NCBI RefSeq assembly: GCF_900240265.1
Contig: NZ_LT964739.1
Span: 1,899,226 to 1,928,168, forward strand
Length of the DNA stretch: 28,943 nt
From: Galactobacillus timonensis
Lineage (GTDB): Bacteria > Bacillota_I > Bacilli_A > Erysipelotrichales > Erysipelotrichaceae
Direction of reading: 5' to 3'
Below are positions 15,381 through 22,825 of the stretch, one piece after another. Within the stretch, counting starts at the first letter, position 1, and each line of letters starts with the position of its first letter. The notes beneath the pieces are model-generated. The model was not told where the DNA came from. It worked only from the letters and a program-made list of their open reading frames with translations, and made no database searches. A program made the position numbers and the translations under genes.

Positions 15381-16649
15381 ATGAACTATCAGACCCCGCG
15401 GGGCACGTACGACATTCTTCCCGACGAGATCGGGCCCTGGCACACAGCTGAGCAGAAGATCCGTGAAATCTGCCGGCTCTATCGCTACCGGGAGATCCGG
15501 ACACCGTACTTTGAGGCAACCAATGTCTTTGCCCGTCAGAATGATTCCAGCGACATGGTCAACAAGGAAATGTATTCCTTCGGCGATGAGAAGGAATATA
15601 CACTGCGCCCGGAAGGAACGGCCGGTGTCATCCGTGCCTTTGATCAGCACAAGCTGTACGGGACGATGGAACTGCCGGCACGGTTCTACTACATGGGACC
15701 GATGTTCCGTCACGAGCGTCCGCAGAAGGGCCGCCAGCGGCAGTTTACGCAGTTCGGCGTTGAAAACATCGGCGCCAAGAGTCCGGCTCTGGATGCGGAG
15801 ACGATTGCCCTTGGCATTGATATTGTCAAGTCTCTCGGTATCCGGTCGGTCAAGGTGTGCATCAATACACTGGGCGATGACGCCTCCAGATCCGCCTATC
15901 GTCAGGCACTGAAGGAATACTTTGCGCCGCATATCGATGAGCTGTGCGGAGACTGCCACCGGCGTCTGGAACAGAATCCGCTGCGGATTCTTGACTGCAA
16001 GGAAGATGCGGGCAAGCAGGTTCTTCTCGATGCGCCGCGTCTTGGCGACTATCTAAATGAGGAGTCGAAGGATTACTTTGCCCAGGTGCTGGCAGCGCTG
16101 GATGCGCTCAACATTCCGTATGAGATCGATGATCGTCTGGTGCGCGGGCTTGACTATTACACGCACACGGTGTTCGAGGTCAAGAGTACCCGGGAGGATG
16201 CCGGCGCTCAGTCAACGATCTTTGCCGGCGGCCGCTACGACCATCTGGTGGAGTACTTCGGCGGACCGCAGTTAAGCGGCATGGGCTTTGCGATCGGCAT
16301 GGAGCGTCTGCTCATGCTCGCTAAGGATGAGGGTTACCCGTTCCCTGGCGATCCGGCTGCAGATGTGTACGTTATGTCCCTTGGCAATGTGCAGAAGGAA
16401 GCGCTGCATTGTGCAGAGCTGCTGCGCTCTCAGGGTCTGATCGTAGAAGCAAATCTTCTGCCGCGTTCGATGAAGGCGCAGTTCAAGAGCGCCGATCGCT
16501 CTGGTGCCGGGGCAATCGTCATCATCGGTGAGGATGAGGCCAAAGCAGGCAATGCGGTGATCAAGAAGGCAGGCACAAAGGATCAGCAGACCGTCAGGAT
16601 CGAGGATCTGGCGGATGCTGTGAAGAAGATGAAGGAGGAAGCTTTATGA
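15381..16649 (+). CDS. hisS: Histidyl-tRNA synthetase
   Basis: Class II synthetase that charges tRNA-His. The 422-residue length is normal. It begins YQTPRGTYDILPDE, has motif 2 (RFYYMGPMFRHERPQKGRQRQFTQFG), the histidine-specific signature VRGLDYYTHTVFEV near residue 256, and motif 3 (GMGFAIGMERLLML) near residue 297. A C-terminal anticodon-binding domain follows (VYVMSLG to the end). I chose ATG 15381, with AGAGAGGAG just upstream. The longer open frame from 15291 would run through the T-box core and terminator and is not translated. Cotranscribed with aspS through an ATGA overlap. Confidence 0.97.
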   Translation: MNYQTPRGTYDILPDEIGPWHTAEQKIREICRLYRYREIRTPYFEATNVFARQNDSSDMVNKEMYSFGDEKEYTLRPEGTAGVIRAFDQHKLYGTMELPARFYYMGPMFRHERPQKGRQRQFTQFGVENIGAKSPALDAETIALGIDIVKSLGIRSVKVCINTLGDDASRSAYRQALKEYFAPHIDELCGDCHRRLEQNPLRILDCKEDAGKQVLLDAPRLGDYLNEESKDYFAQVLAALDALNIPYEIDDRLVRGLDYYTHTVFEVKSTREDAGAQSTIFAGGRYDHLVEYFGGPQLSGMGFAIGMERLLMLAKDEGYPFPGDPAADVYVMSLGNVQKEALHCAELLRSQGLIVEANLLPRSMKAQFKSADRSGAGAIVIIGEDEAKAGNAVIKKAGTKDQQTVRIEDLADAVKKMKEEAL

Positions 16650-18418
16650 GCATGGAAAGAACAGCGCACAATGGGGATCTGCGCGAAAGCGATGCCGGAA
16701 AGAAGGTAGTCATTGTCGGCTGGGTTGCCCGCCGGCGCAATCTCGGTTCTCTGGTATTCATGGATCTGCGCGATCGTTCGGGCATCGTGCAGGTTGTCTT
16801 TGACGAGACACTGGCGGATGCCGTCAAGGATGTGCGCAACGAATATATTCTGCATGTCTGGGGCACGGTGCAGAAGCGTCAGGATGCCAACCCGAAGATG
16901 GCAACCGGTGCCATCGAAGTTCATGCGGAGAAGGTTGAAATCATCAACCGTGCAGAGACAACACCGTTTGTCATCAGCGATGATACGGATGCCAATGAGG
17001 ATATCCGTCTGAAGTACCGGTATCTCGATCTGCGCCGTCCTATCCTGCAGAAGAATCTGATGTTGCGGCATCAGATCTGCATGAGCGTACGTCATACGCT
17101 GGATGAAGAGGGCTTTGTCGAGGTGGAGACACCGATTCTTGCCCGTTCGACACCGGAGGGTGCGCGTGACTATCTGGTTCCTTCGCGGATTTACAACGGT
17201 CGTTTCTGGGCTCTTCCGCAGTCGCCGCAGATCTACAAGCAGCTGCTTATGATTGCCGGCATGGAACGGTATTTCCAGATTGCGCGGTGCTTCCGTGATG
17301 AGGATCTGCGTGCAGACCGTCAGCCGGAGTTTACGCAGATCGACATTGAGATGAGCTTCGTCGATGAGGATGATGTGTTCGGTGTGGTTGAGCATCTGAT
17401 GCACAACATCTTCCATGATGTGAAGGGTGTTGAGCTGGAGGATCATTTCATCCGGATCCCGTGGCGTGAGTGCATGAAGCGCTTCGGTTCCGATAAGCCG
17501 GATCTTCGCTTCGGCAATGAGATCCAGGATCTGACGGATCTGTTCAGCGATTCTTCGTTCACGGTGTTCAAAAACACGGCGAATGATCCCCGCGGCATGA
17601 TCGGCGCATTGAAGTTTGAGCATGCGGCGGATAAGTACAGCCGCAAGGGACTGGATGAGCTGCAGGAATTCGTGAAGCATGGCTTTGAGGCCCATGCGCT
17701 TGCCTATCTGAAGGTCGGTTCGGATGGTACGCTGTCCGGCTCGATCGCCAAGCCGCTGAGCGATGAAGAGAAGGCTGCGGTTTCCAGACGTCTTGACCTG
17801 CACGCAGATGATCTGGTGCTTGTCATTGCGGACAAAGAGCGGGTAACAGAGACGGCGCTTGGTGCGCTGCGTGTGCGTCTGGGCCATGAGCTGAATCTGA
17901 TCCCGAAGGATGCGGGCTACAAGTTCCTGTGGGTGACGGAATTCCCGATGTTTGAGTGGAGTGAAGAGGATCAGCGCTGGGTTGCGGCGCATCATCCGTT
18001 CACGGCACCGAAGGCGGAGGATGTGGACAAGCTGTTCTCGGATCCGGAACATGTTTCGTCGCGGGCATATGATCTGGTGCTGAACGGCTATGAGCTGCTG
18101 TCGGGTTCGATCCGTATTCACGATCAGGATCTGCAGGAGAAGGTGTTTGAGGCCATTGGTCTGACGATGGAGCAGGCGAAGGAGAAGTTCGGCTTCTTCC
18201 TGGAGGCCTTCAAGTACGGTGCTCCGCCTCATGGAGGCGTCGGCATCGGTCTGGAGCGTCTGACCATGGTACTGGCCGGTACGGACAATATCCGTGATGT
18301 GGTTGCCTTCCCGACGACGAATTCGTCGCTGTCACTGATGGATGAGGCTCCCAATACGGTTGATCCCAAGCAGCTGCAGATTCTCGGCATCGAGATTTCC
18401 AAGAAGGACAAGCAGTAA
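16646..18418 (+). CDS. aspS: Aspartyl-tRNA synthetase, bacterial type
   Basis: Class II synthetase that charges tRNA-Asp. The 590 residues hold an N-terminal OB anticodon-binding domain (GWVARRRNLGSLVFMDLRD near residue 27), the catalytic core with PQSPQIYKQLLM, motif 2 (RCFRDEDLRADRQPEFTQID near residue 217), a GAD insertion domain (about 300-410) typical of bacterial enzymes, and motif 3 (GIGLERLTMVL near residue 530). Whether it also charges tRNA-Asn cannot be told from these motifs. Start overlaps the hisS stop (ATGA). Both genes are under the T-box leader upstream of hisS. Confidence 0.97.
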   Translation: MSMERTAHNGDLRESDAGKKVVIVGWVARRRNLGSLVFMDLRDRSGIVQVVFDETLADAVKDVRNEYILHVWGTVQKRQDANPKMATGAIEVHAEKVEIINRAETTPFVISDDTDANEDIRLKYRYLDLRRPILQKNLMLRHQICMSVRHTLDEEGFVEVETPILARSTPEGARDYLVPSRIYNGRFWALPQSPQIYKQLLMIAGMERYFQIARCFRDEDLRADRQPEFTQIDIEMSFVDEDDVFGVVEHLMHNIFHDVKGVELEDHFIRIPWRECMKRFGSDKPDLRFGNEIQDLTDLFSDSSFTVFKNTANDPRGMIGALKFEHAADKYSRKGLDELQEFVKHGFEAHALAYLKVGSDGTLSGSIAKPLSDEEKAAVSRRLDLHADDLVLVIADKERVTETALGALRVRLGHELNLIPKDAGYKFLWVTEFPMFEWSEEDQRWVAAHHPFTAPKAEDVDKLFSDPEHVSSRAYDLVLNGYELLSGSIRIHDQDLQEKVFEAIGLTMEQAKEKFGFFLEAFKYGAPPHGGVGIGLERLTMVLAGTDNIRDVVAFPTTNSSLSLMDEAPNTVDPKQLQILGIEISKKDKQ

Positions 18419-18453
18419 TTGAGCAGAAATCATTCCCGGGAGATTGTCAAGTC

Positions 18454-18481
18454 TTGCCTGGGAAGGAGTCTGTGTTAGTAT
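18454..18481 (+). promoter_or_regulatory. Promoter of the small RNA after aspS
   Basis: TTGCCT (18454-18459) and TAGTAT (18476-18481) are 16 nt apart, and a TG one base before the -10 makes it an extended -10 promoter. It predicts a start near 18488, exactly the first base of the closing stem of the RNA. A hairpin TTCCCGGG/CCTGGGAA (18433-18464) lies across the -35 and may be the remnant of an aspS terminator. Confidence 0.6.
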
Positions 18482-18487
18482 TGTGTT

Positions 18488-18687
18488 GCCAGGAGGAACT
18501 AATTTTTTTCCTACATTTTGATATTCGGGATCCCAGACTGGAGACGCTGGTGTTGAACGCCTGCTGCGGGCAGGAATCCTAAAGGCCGACCAAGGGAACC
18601 CACCTCTACATAAGAGGGAACATATCACCTTCTGGCTGTTGAAACTGTGAGCGTTCTTTCCGATCAGGTTCGGATAGAACGCTTTTT
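18488..18687 (+). ncRNA. ssrS: Probable 6S RNA
   Basis: The 368-bp gap after aspS holds no gene but a structured RNA with its own promoter and terminator, about 200 nt in all. GCCAGGAGG (18488-18496) pairs with CCTTCTGGC (18628-18636), including one wobble, to close a 149-nt domain. Inside, TGATAT (18519-18524) can pair with ATATCA (18622-18627), and small hairpins CCTGC/GCAGG and CCTCT/AGAGG are visible. 6S RNA folds into a long, bubble-containing hairpin that mimics an open promoter and binds sigma-A RNA polymerase. As I recall, Bacillus 6S-1 is also encoded next to aspS. The identification rests on context, size and overall fold, not on a covariance search. Confidence 0.6.
18650..18687 (+). 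terminator. Rho-independent terminator of the small RNA
   Basis: AGCGTTCT (18650-18657) pairs with AGAACGCT (18676-18683), with an inner CCGA/TCGG stem (18660-18673), followed by a T run (18683-18687). Confidence 0.88.
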
Positions 18688-18722
18688 CTTCCGGTTGTGT
18701 GCCTGCGGCGGTCAGTTCCTGA

Positions 18723-18751
18723 TTGAAACGGCGCAGGGGTGCAGGTAAAAT
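18723..18751 (+). promoter_or_regulatory. Promoter of yneF
   Basis: TTGAAA (18723-18728) and TAAAAT (18746-18751) are 17 nt apart, each one or two bases off the sigma-A consensus. A strong ribosome binding site AAGGAGGA (18773-18780) follows. Confidence 0.75.
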
Positions 18752-18786
18752 AAAGCAAGCGAGCAGTTAACTTAAGGAGGATAGTT

Positions 18787-19005
18787 ATGTCGGCATTCTG
18801 GTCATCATTGGGATGGTTTGTTCTGGGAGGCGCGGTCGGTGCACTTCTGGGATTTATTTTTACAAGGAGAAAGTTCGAAAAGGAACTGAAGGAAAATCCG
18901 CCGGTCAACGAGAAGATGATCCGGGCAATGTTCATGAGCATGGGACGCAAACCTTCCGAGGCACAGATCAAACAGGTGATGCGGTCCATGAACAATGCAA
19001 AGTGA
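18787..19005 (+). CDS. yneF: YneF family (UPF0154) small membrane protein
   Basis: A 72-residue protein with one N-terminal transmembrane helix rich in glycine (LGWFVLGGAVGALLGFIFTRR, about residues 8-28) and a basic cytoplasmic tail containing ENPPVNEKMIRAMFMSMGRKPSEAQI. That tail is the hallmark of the YneF/UPF0154 family, found throughout Firmicutes and Mollicutes. The molecular function is not established. The gene is monocistronic, with an excellent ribosome binding site and a terminator that begins in its stop codon. Confidence 0.93.
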   Translation: MSAFWSSLGWFVLGGAVGALLGFIFTRRKFEKELKENPPVNEKMIRAMFMSMGRKPSEAQIKQVMRSMNNAK

Positions 19006-19029
19006 CGGCAGAAATGCCGTTTTCTTTTT
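19005..19029 (+). terminator. Terminator of yneF
   Basis: ACGGCA (19005-19010) and TGCCGT (19015-19020) close a GAAA tetraloop, followed by TTTCTTTTT. The first base of the stem is the last base of the yneF stop codon. Confidence 0.8.
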
Positions 19030-19060
19030 ATGTGATTTAAGTTTCAGATACAAAGGAAAT

Positions 19061-19100
19061 GCGCAAAAACCTGCGCGGATAAAGTAAATCGGTTTATAAT
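19061..19100 (+). promoter_or_regulatory. nifJ promoter with a palindrome over the -35 region
   Basis: A perfect TATAAT lies at 19095-19100, about 26 nt before the nifJ start codon. No good -35 hexamer is present at the expected spacing. Instead the -35 position is occupied by an inverted repeat GCGCA-N6-TGCGC (19061-19076). A -10 without -35 plus a palindrome suggests control by a DNA-binding regulator, but the regulator is unknown. Confidence 0.5.
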
Positions 19101-19126
19101 AATGGGCGTAGTAAACAGGAGGACAT

Positions 19127-22100
19127 ATGTCAGAGAACAAAAAGGTTTTCCAGGCGATGGACGGTAATACCGCAACTGCCTCTTCCGCTTATGCGTTTAC
19201 GGAAGTTGCCGGCATTTACCCGATCACGCCGTCTTCACCGATGGCTGAAAACATCGATGCTTGGTCCACAGCAGGCCGCACGAACGTTTTCGGAGACAAG
19301 GTGAAGGTTGTAGAAATGCAGGCTGAGGGCGGTGCTGCCGGTGCCGTTCATGGCGCAGCCCAGGGCGGCGCTCTTGCGGCAACGTTTACCGCTTCGCAGG
19401 GTCTGTTACTGATGATCCCGAATATCTACAAGTGGGCTGGCGAGATGCTGCCGATTGTCGTGCACGTTGCGGCACGTTCACTGGCGACGCATACGCTGAG
19501 CATCTTTGGCGATCATAGTGATATTTATGCCTGCCGTCAGACGGGTGCAGTCATGATGTGCTCGCAGTCGGTTCAGGACTGTATGGACCTGGCCGGTGTT
19601 GCACATCTGGTTGCAATTGACGGATCGGTTCCGGTTATTCATTTCTTCGATGGTTTCCGTACGTCACATGAAATCGACAAGATCGAGGTCATGGACTATG
19701 ACTTCATGAAGTCGCTGCTCCCGATGGACAAGCTTGAGGCATTCCGTGCGCATGCAATGAACCCGCATACGAATCCGATTGTCCGCGGCGGCAATGAAAA
19801 CGATGATATCTTCTTCCAGGCTCGTGAAGCTCAGAACGAGCATTGGGCTGCGATTCCGGAAATCGTTGCCAAGTACATGAAGGCTGTCAGCGAGCATACG
19901 GGTCGCAACTATGCACCGTTTGTTTATGATGGTGCTCCGGATGCGGATCGTGTCATCATCGCCATGGGCTCGGCAACCGATACAATCAGCGAGACTGTTC
20001 ACGCTCTGAATGCAAAGGGCGAGAAGGTCGGCGTAATCAAGGTTTATCTGTATCGTCCGTTCTCGGTGAAGTACCTCGAGGCTGTTCTGCCGGCTTCCGT
20101 CAAGAAGATCGCTGTTCTTGACCGTACGAAGGAAATCGGTGCACGTGAGCCTCTGTATCTTGATGTTGTGGATGCTCTGCATCATCACAAGGATCTGACG
20201 ATCATCGGCGGCCGTTATGGTTTGTCCAGCAAGAACTTTGAGCCGGCAGATGTTAACGGCATCTTCGAAGAACTGAAGAAGGATGATCCGAAGGAAGAGT
20301 TCACGGTCGGCATTCATGATGATGTGACGCATCTGTCCATCGATCCGGTTCCGATCAAGATTGACAGCGACTATACGTCCTGCCTGTTCTACGGCCTTGG
20401 TTCCGATGGTACGGTCGGTGCAAACAAGTCGACGGTTAAGATCATCGGCAACAACACGGATTTGTATTCGCAGGCATATTTCCAGTACGACTCCAAGAAG
20501 GCAGGCGGCGTTACCCGTTCGCATCTGCGCTTTGGCAAGAGCCCGATTCATTCTCCGTACTACATCAAGTCCGCTGACTTCATTTCCTGCTCGCTGGATT
20601 CCTACTGCTACAAGTTCGACATGGTACGTCAGCTCAAGGACGGTGGTACATTCCTGCTGAACACGACGTTCTCCGCGGATGAGGTTGAGAAGCATTTCCC
20701 GAACCGCATGCTGGCAGGTCTTGCCAAGAAGCATGCAAACTTCTATATCATCAACGCTACGAAGCTTGCAATTGAGACCGGCATGGGCCGTCATACCAAC
20801 ACGATTCTGCAGTCGGCATTCTTTAAGCTCAATGAGCAGATCATGCCGTTCAGCAAGTCGCTGGCTCTGATGGAAGATTCCGCCCGCCATACCTATGCAC
20901 GTAAAGGTGATGATGTCGTTAACGCCAACATCGCTGCAATTGAGAAGGGCGCTGACGGACTGGTCAAGGTTGAAGTGAAGCCGGAATGGGCTGATCTTGA
21001 TGTATCGGCTCCGCTCTATGAGAAGACAGGCGATGCGCATTACGATGACTTCGTTCAGCGGATCAACGCTCTCGAGGGTGAGGATATGCCGGTTTCCGAG
21101 TTCATGAAGCCGGATGTCATTGACGGTTCGATCCCGGAGGATGTTGCATTCCGTGAGAAGAGAAACGTCGCTGCTCAGGTTCCGACCTGGGATGCGGACA
21201 AGTGCATTGAGTGCGGTAAGTGCGGCTTCGCATGCCCGCATTCCACGATCCGTTCGTTCCTGATGACGCCGGAAGAGCTTGCAGAAGCTCAGAAGATTGC
21301 GGCAGAGAACGGTGTTGACTTTGCGGTCAAGGATCCTTCTCCTGCTTATAAGACGGCTAAGGCAGACGGTCTGAAGTTCCGTATTCAGGTTTCTCCGATG
21401 AACTGCGTCGGCTGCGGCGTCTGCATTACGGTCTGCCCGACGAAGGCTCTGTCGGCTGCTGATATCAACGATATGACCAAGGAAGAGCCGGTTGCGGATT
21501 ATCTGTACAAGAAGACGACTTACAAGCCGCAGTATGGCAATCCGAACACGGAGAGCGGCGTATCTCTGATGCGTCCGTACTTCGAAGTTTCCGGCTGCTG
21601 CCCGGGCTGCGGTGAAGCTCCGTACTATCGTCTTGCTTCGCAGCTGTTCGGCAAGGATATGCTGGTTGCCAATGCAACAGGCTGCTCGATGATTTACTGC
21701 TCCGCAATTCCTTCGACACCGTTTGCTACGGATGAGAACCACGAGGGTGTTGCATGGGCTAACTCCCTGTTCGAAGACAACGCTGAGTACGGCTTCGGTA
21801 TGGCTGTTGCTCAGAGCTTCAAGGAAGCCAAGATCCTGAAGATCATGGAAGACAACATGGATGCTGTTGAGCCGGCTCTGAAGGCTGACTTCGAGGCATA
21901 CATTGCTGCCAACGATGATCGTGAGAAGCAGAGAGCAATCAAGGATCAGCTGGTTGCGGATGTCAAGGCATCCAAGAATGAAGCTGTCAAGACTCTGCTC
22001 GAGATGGAGCGCGACCTGGTCGGCAAGAGCTGCTGGATCATCGGCGGCGATGGCTGGGCTTACGATATCGGCTACGGCGGACTGGATCATGTCATGGCCA

Positions 22101-22678
22101 ACAACCTGAACGTCAATGTTCTGGTTCTGGATACAGAAACATATTCCAACACCGGCGGCCAGGCTTCCAAGTCGACGCAGGCTAGCGCAATTGCCAAGTT
22201 CGCTGCCGGCGGCAAGGCTACGGCCAAGAAGGATATCGGTCAGATCTTCATGGAGTACGGTACAGTTTATGTAGCTTCGATCTCCCTGGGTGCAAACCAG
22301 ATGCAGGCGATCAAGGCAATGAAGGAAGCGGAGTCCTACAATGGTCCGTCGATCATCCTTGCCTACAGCCCTTGCCTGGAGCATGGCATTAAGGGTGGTC
22401 TGGTGAAGAGCCCGATCGTTGAGAAGGATGCTGTTGCCTGCGGCTACACGGTACTCTACCGTTATGATCCGCGTAACGAGAAGCCTCTGACGATTGATTC
22501 CAAGGAACCTGACTGGAGCAAGTTCAACGACTTCCTGATGAGTGAGGCACGTTACTTCAACCTGCCGAAGCTGAAGGGTGAAGAAGTTGCGAAGGAAATG
22601 TTTGCAAAGACACTCTCCGATGCACAGACCCGCTACAACAAGCTTGTTGCCAAGGTCAAGATGCAGAACGAGCAGTAA
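19127..22678 (+). CDS. nifJ: Pyruvate:ferredoxin (flavodoxin) oxidoreductase
   Basis: The single-chain, 1183-residue PFOR oxidises pyruvate with CoA to acetyl-CoA and CO2 and passes the electrons to ferredoxin or flavodoxin. It marks an anaerobic metabolism. Domains appear in order: N-terminal pyrimidine-binding domain (GNTATASSAYAFTEVAGIYP, YPITPSSPMAE), a transketolase C-like domain, the EKR/gamma domain (GGVTRSHLRFGKSPI), and two 4Fe-4S clusters (C693-IECGKCGFAC; C760-VGCGVCITVC). The TPP domain follows with C824-CPGCG for the third cluster and the diphosphate motif G974-DGWAYDIG. CAGGAGGA precedes ATG 19127. The length and all cysteines are normal. The gene is monocistronic and followed by a strong terminator. 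Confidence 0.97.
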   Translation: MSENKKVFQAMDGNTATASSAYAFTEVAGIYPITPSSPMAENIDAWSTAGRTNVFGDKVKVVEMQAEGGAAGAVHGAAQGGALAATFTASQGLLLMIPNIYKWAGEMLPIVVHVAARSLATHTLSIFGDHSDIYACRQTGAVMMCSQSVQDCMDLAGVAHLVAIDGSVPVIHFFDGFRTSHEIDKIEVMDYDFMKSLLPMDKLEAFRAHAMNPHTNPIVRGGNENDDIFFQAREAQNEHWAAIPEIVAKYMKAVSEHTGRNYAPFVYDGAPDADRVIIAMGSATDTISETVHALNAKGEKVGVIKVYLYRPFSVKYLEAVLPASVKKIAVLDRTKEIGAREPLYLDVVDALHHHKDLTIIGGRYGLSSKNFEPADVNGIFEELKKDDPKEEFTVGIHDDVTHLSIDPVPIKIDSDYTSCLFYGLGSDGTVGANKSTVKIIGNNTDLYSQAYFQYDSKKAGGVTRSHLRFGKSPIHSPYYIKSADFISCSLDSYCYKFDMVRQLKDGGTFLLNTTFSADEVEKHFPNRMLAGLAKKHANFYIINATKLAIETGMGRHTNTILQSAFFKLNEQIMPFSKSLALMEDSARHTYARKGDDVVNANIAAIEKGADGLVKVEVKPEWADLDVSAPLYEKTGDAHYDDFVQRINALEGEDMPVSEFMKPDVIDGSIPEDVAFREKRNVAAQVPTWDADKCIECGKCGFACPHSTIRSFLMTPEELAEAQKIAAENGVDFAVKDPSPAYKTAKADGLKFRIQVSPMNCVGCGVCITVCPTKALSAADINDMTKEEPVADYLYKKTTYKPQYGNPNTESGVSLMRPYFEVSGCCPGCGEAPYYRLASQLFGKDMLVANATGCSMIYCSAIPSTPFATDENHEGVAWANSLFEDNAEYGFGMAVAQSFKEAKILKIMEDNMDAVEPALKADFEAYIAANDDREKQRAIKDQLVADVKASKNEAVKTLLEMERDLVGKSCWIIGGDGWAYDIGYGGLDHVMANNLNVNVLVLDTETYSNTGGQASKSTQASAIAKFAAGGKATAKKDIGQIFMEYGTVYVASISLGANQMQAIKAMKEAESYNGPSIILAYSPCLEHGIKGGLVKSPIVEKDAVACGYTVLYRYDPRNEKPLTIDSKEPDWSKFNDFLMSEARYFNLPKLKGEEVAKEMFAKTLSDAQTRYNKLVAKVKMQNEQ

Positions 22679-22705
22679 TCTGCAGAATCTTCTGAACGCA
22701 TGAAC

Positions 22706-22742
22706 AAAAGGAGACATGTCCCAATGGATGTGTCTCCTTTTT
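22706..22742 (+). terminator. Terminator after nifJ
   Basis: AAAAGGAGACA (22706-22716) pairs perfectly with TGTCTCCTTTT (22731-22741), with further T after it. The A run on the other side means it could also work on the minus strand. Confidence 0.88.
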
Positions 22743-22769
22743 GCATGGCTCTCCCGGGCGGTGGTCCGG

Positions 22770-22798
22770 TTGAGGATGGAGTCGTTTCAACGTATAAT
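22770..22798 (+). promoter_or_regulatory. Promoter of the GT4-recX/yhaM/murT/gatD operon
   Basis: TTGAGG (22770-22775) and a perfect TATAAT (22793-22798) have the optimal 17-nt spacing, right after the nifJ terminator and 28 nt before the first start codon. No other promoter is obvious before the terminator at 27843. Confidence 0.75.
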
Positions 22799-22825
22799 AA
22801 AGCCAGTATTTCGGGAGATTTTTTT

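Noticed and set aside
15224..15451. 75-codon plus-strand frame inside the T-box leader
   Set aside because: It runs through the specifier loop, the T-box core and the terminator into hisS in the wrong frame. The region is explained as RNA structure.
16583..18232. 549-codon minus-strand frame opposite aspS
   Set aside because: Same antisense effect; composition rich in R, H, L and I without any domain, entirely covered by aspS.
19664..22717. Long open frame on the minus strand opposite nifJ (over 1000 codons)
   Set aside because: It mirrors the codon bias of nifJ, which avoids TTA, CTA and TCA, so the antisense frame has no stops. The translation has no recognisable domain and no ribosome binding site, and nifJ is unmistakable.
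22700..22825. N-terminal extension of the GT4-RecX protein
   Set aside because: The extension is read from the nifJ terminator and the operon promoter. GT4 proteins of this type start at M-R-I-G-L-F-T-D, and a ribosome binding site precedes ATG 22826.
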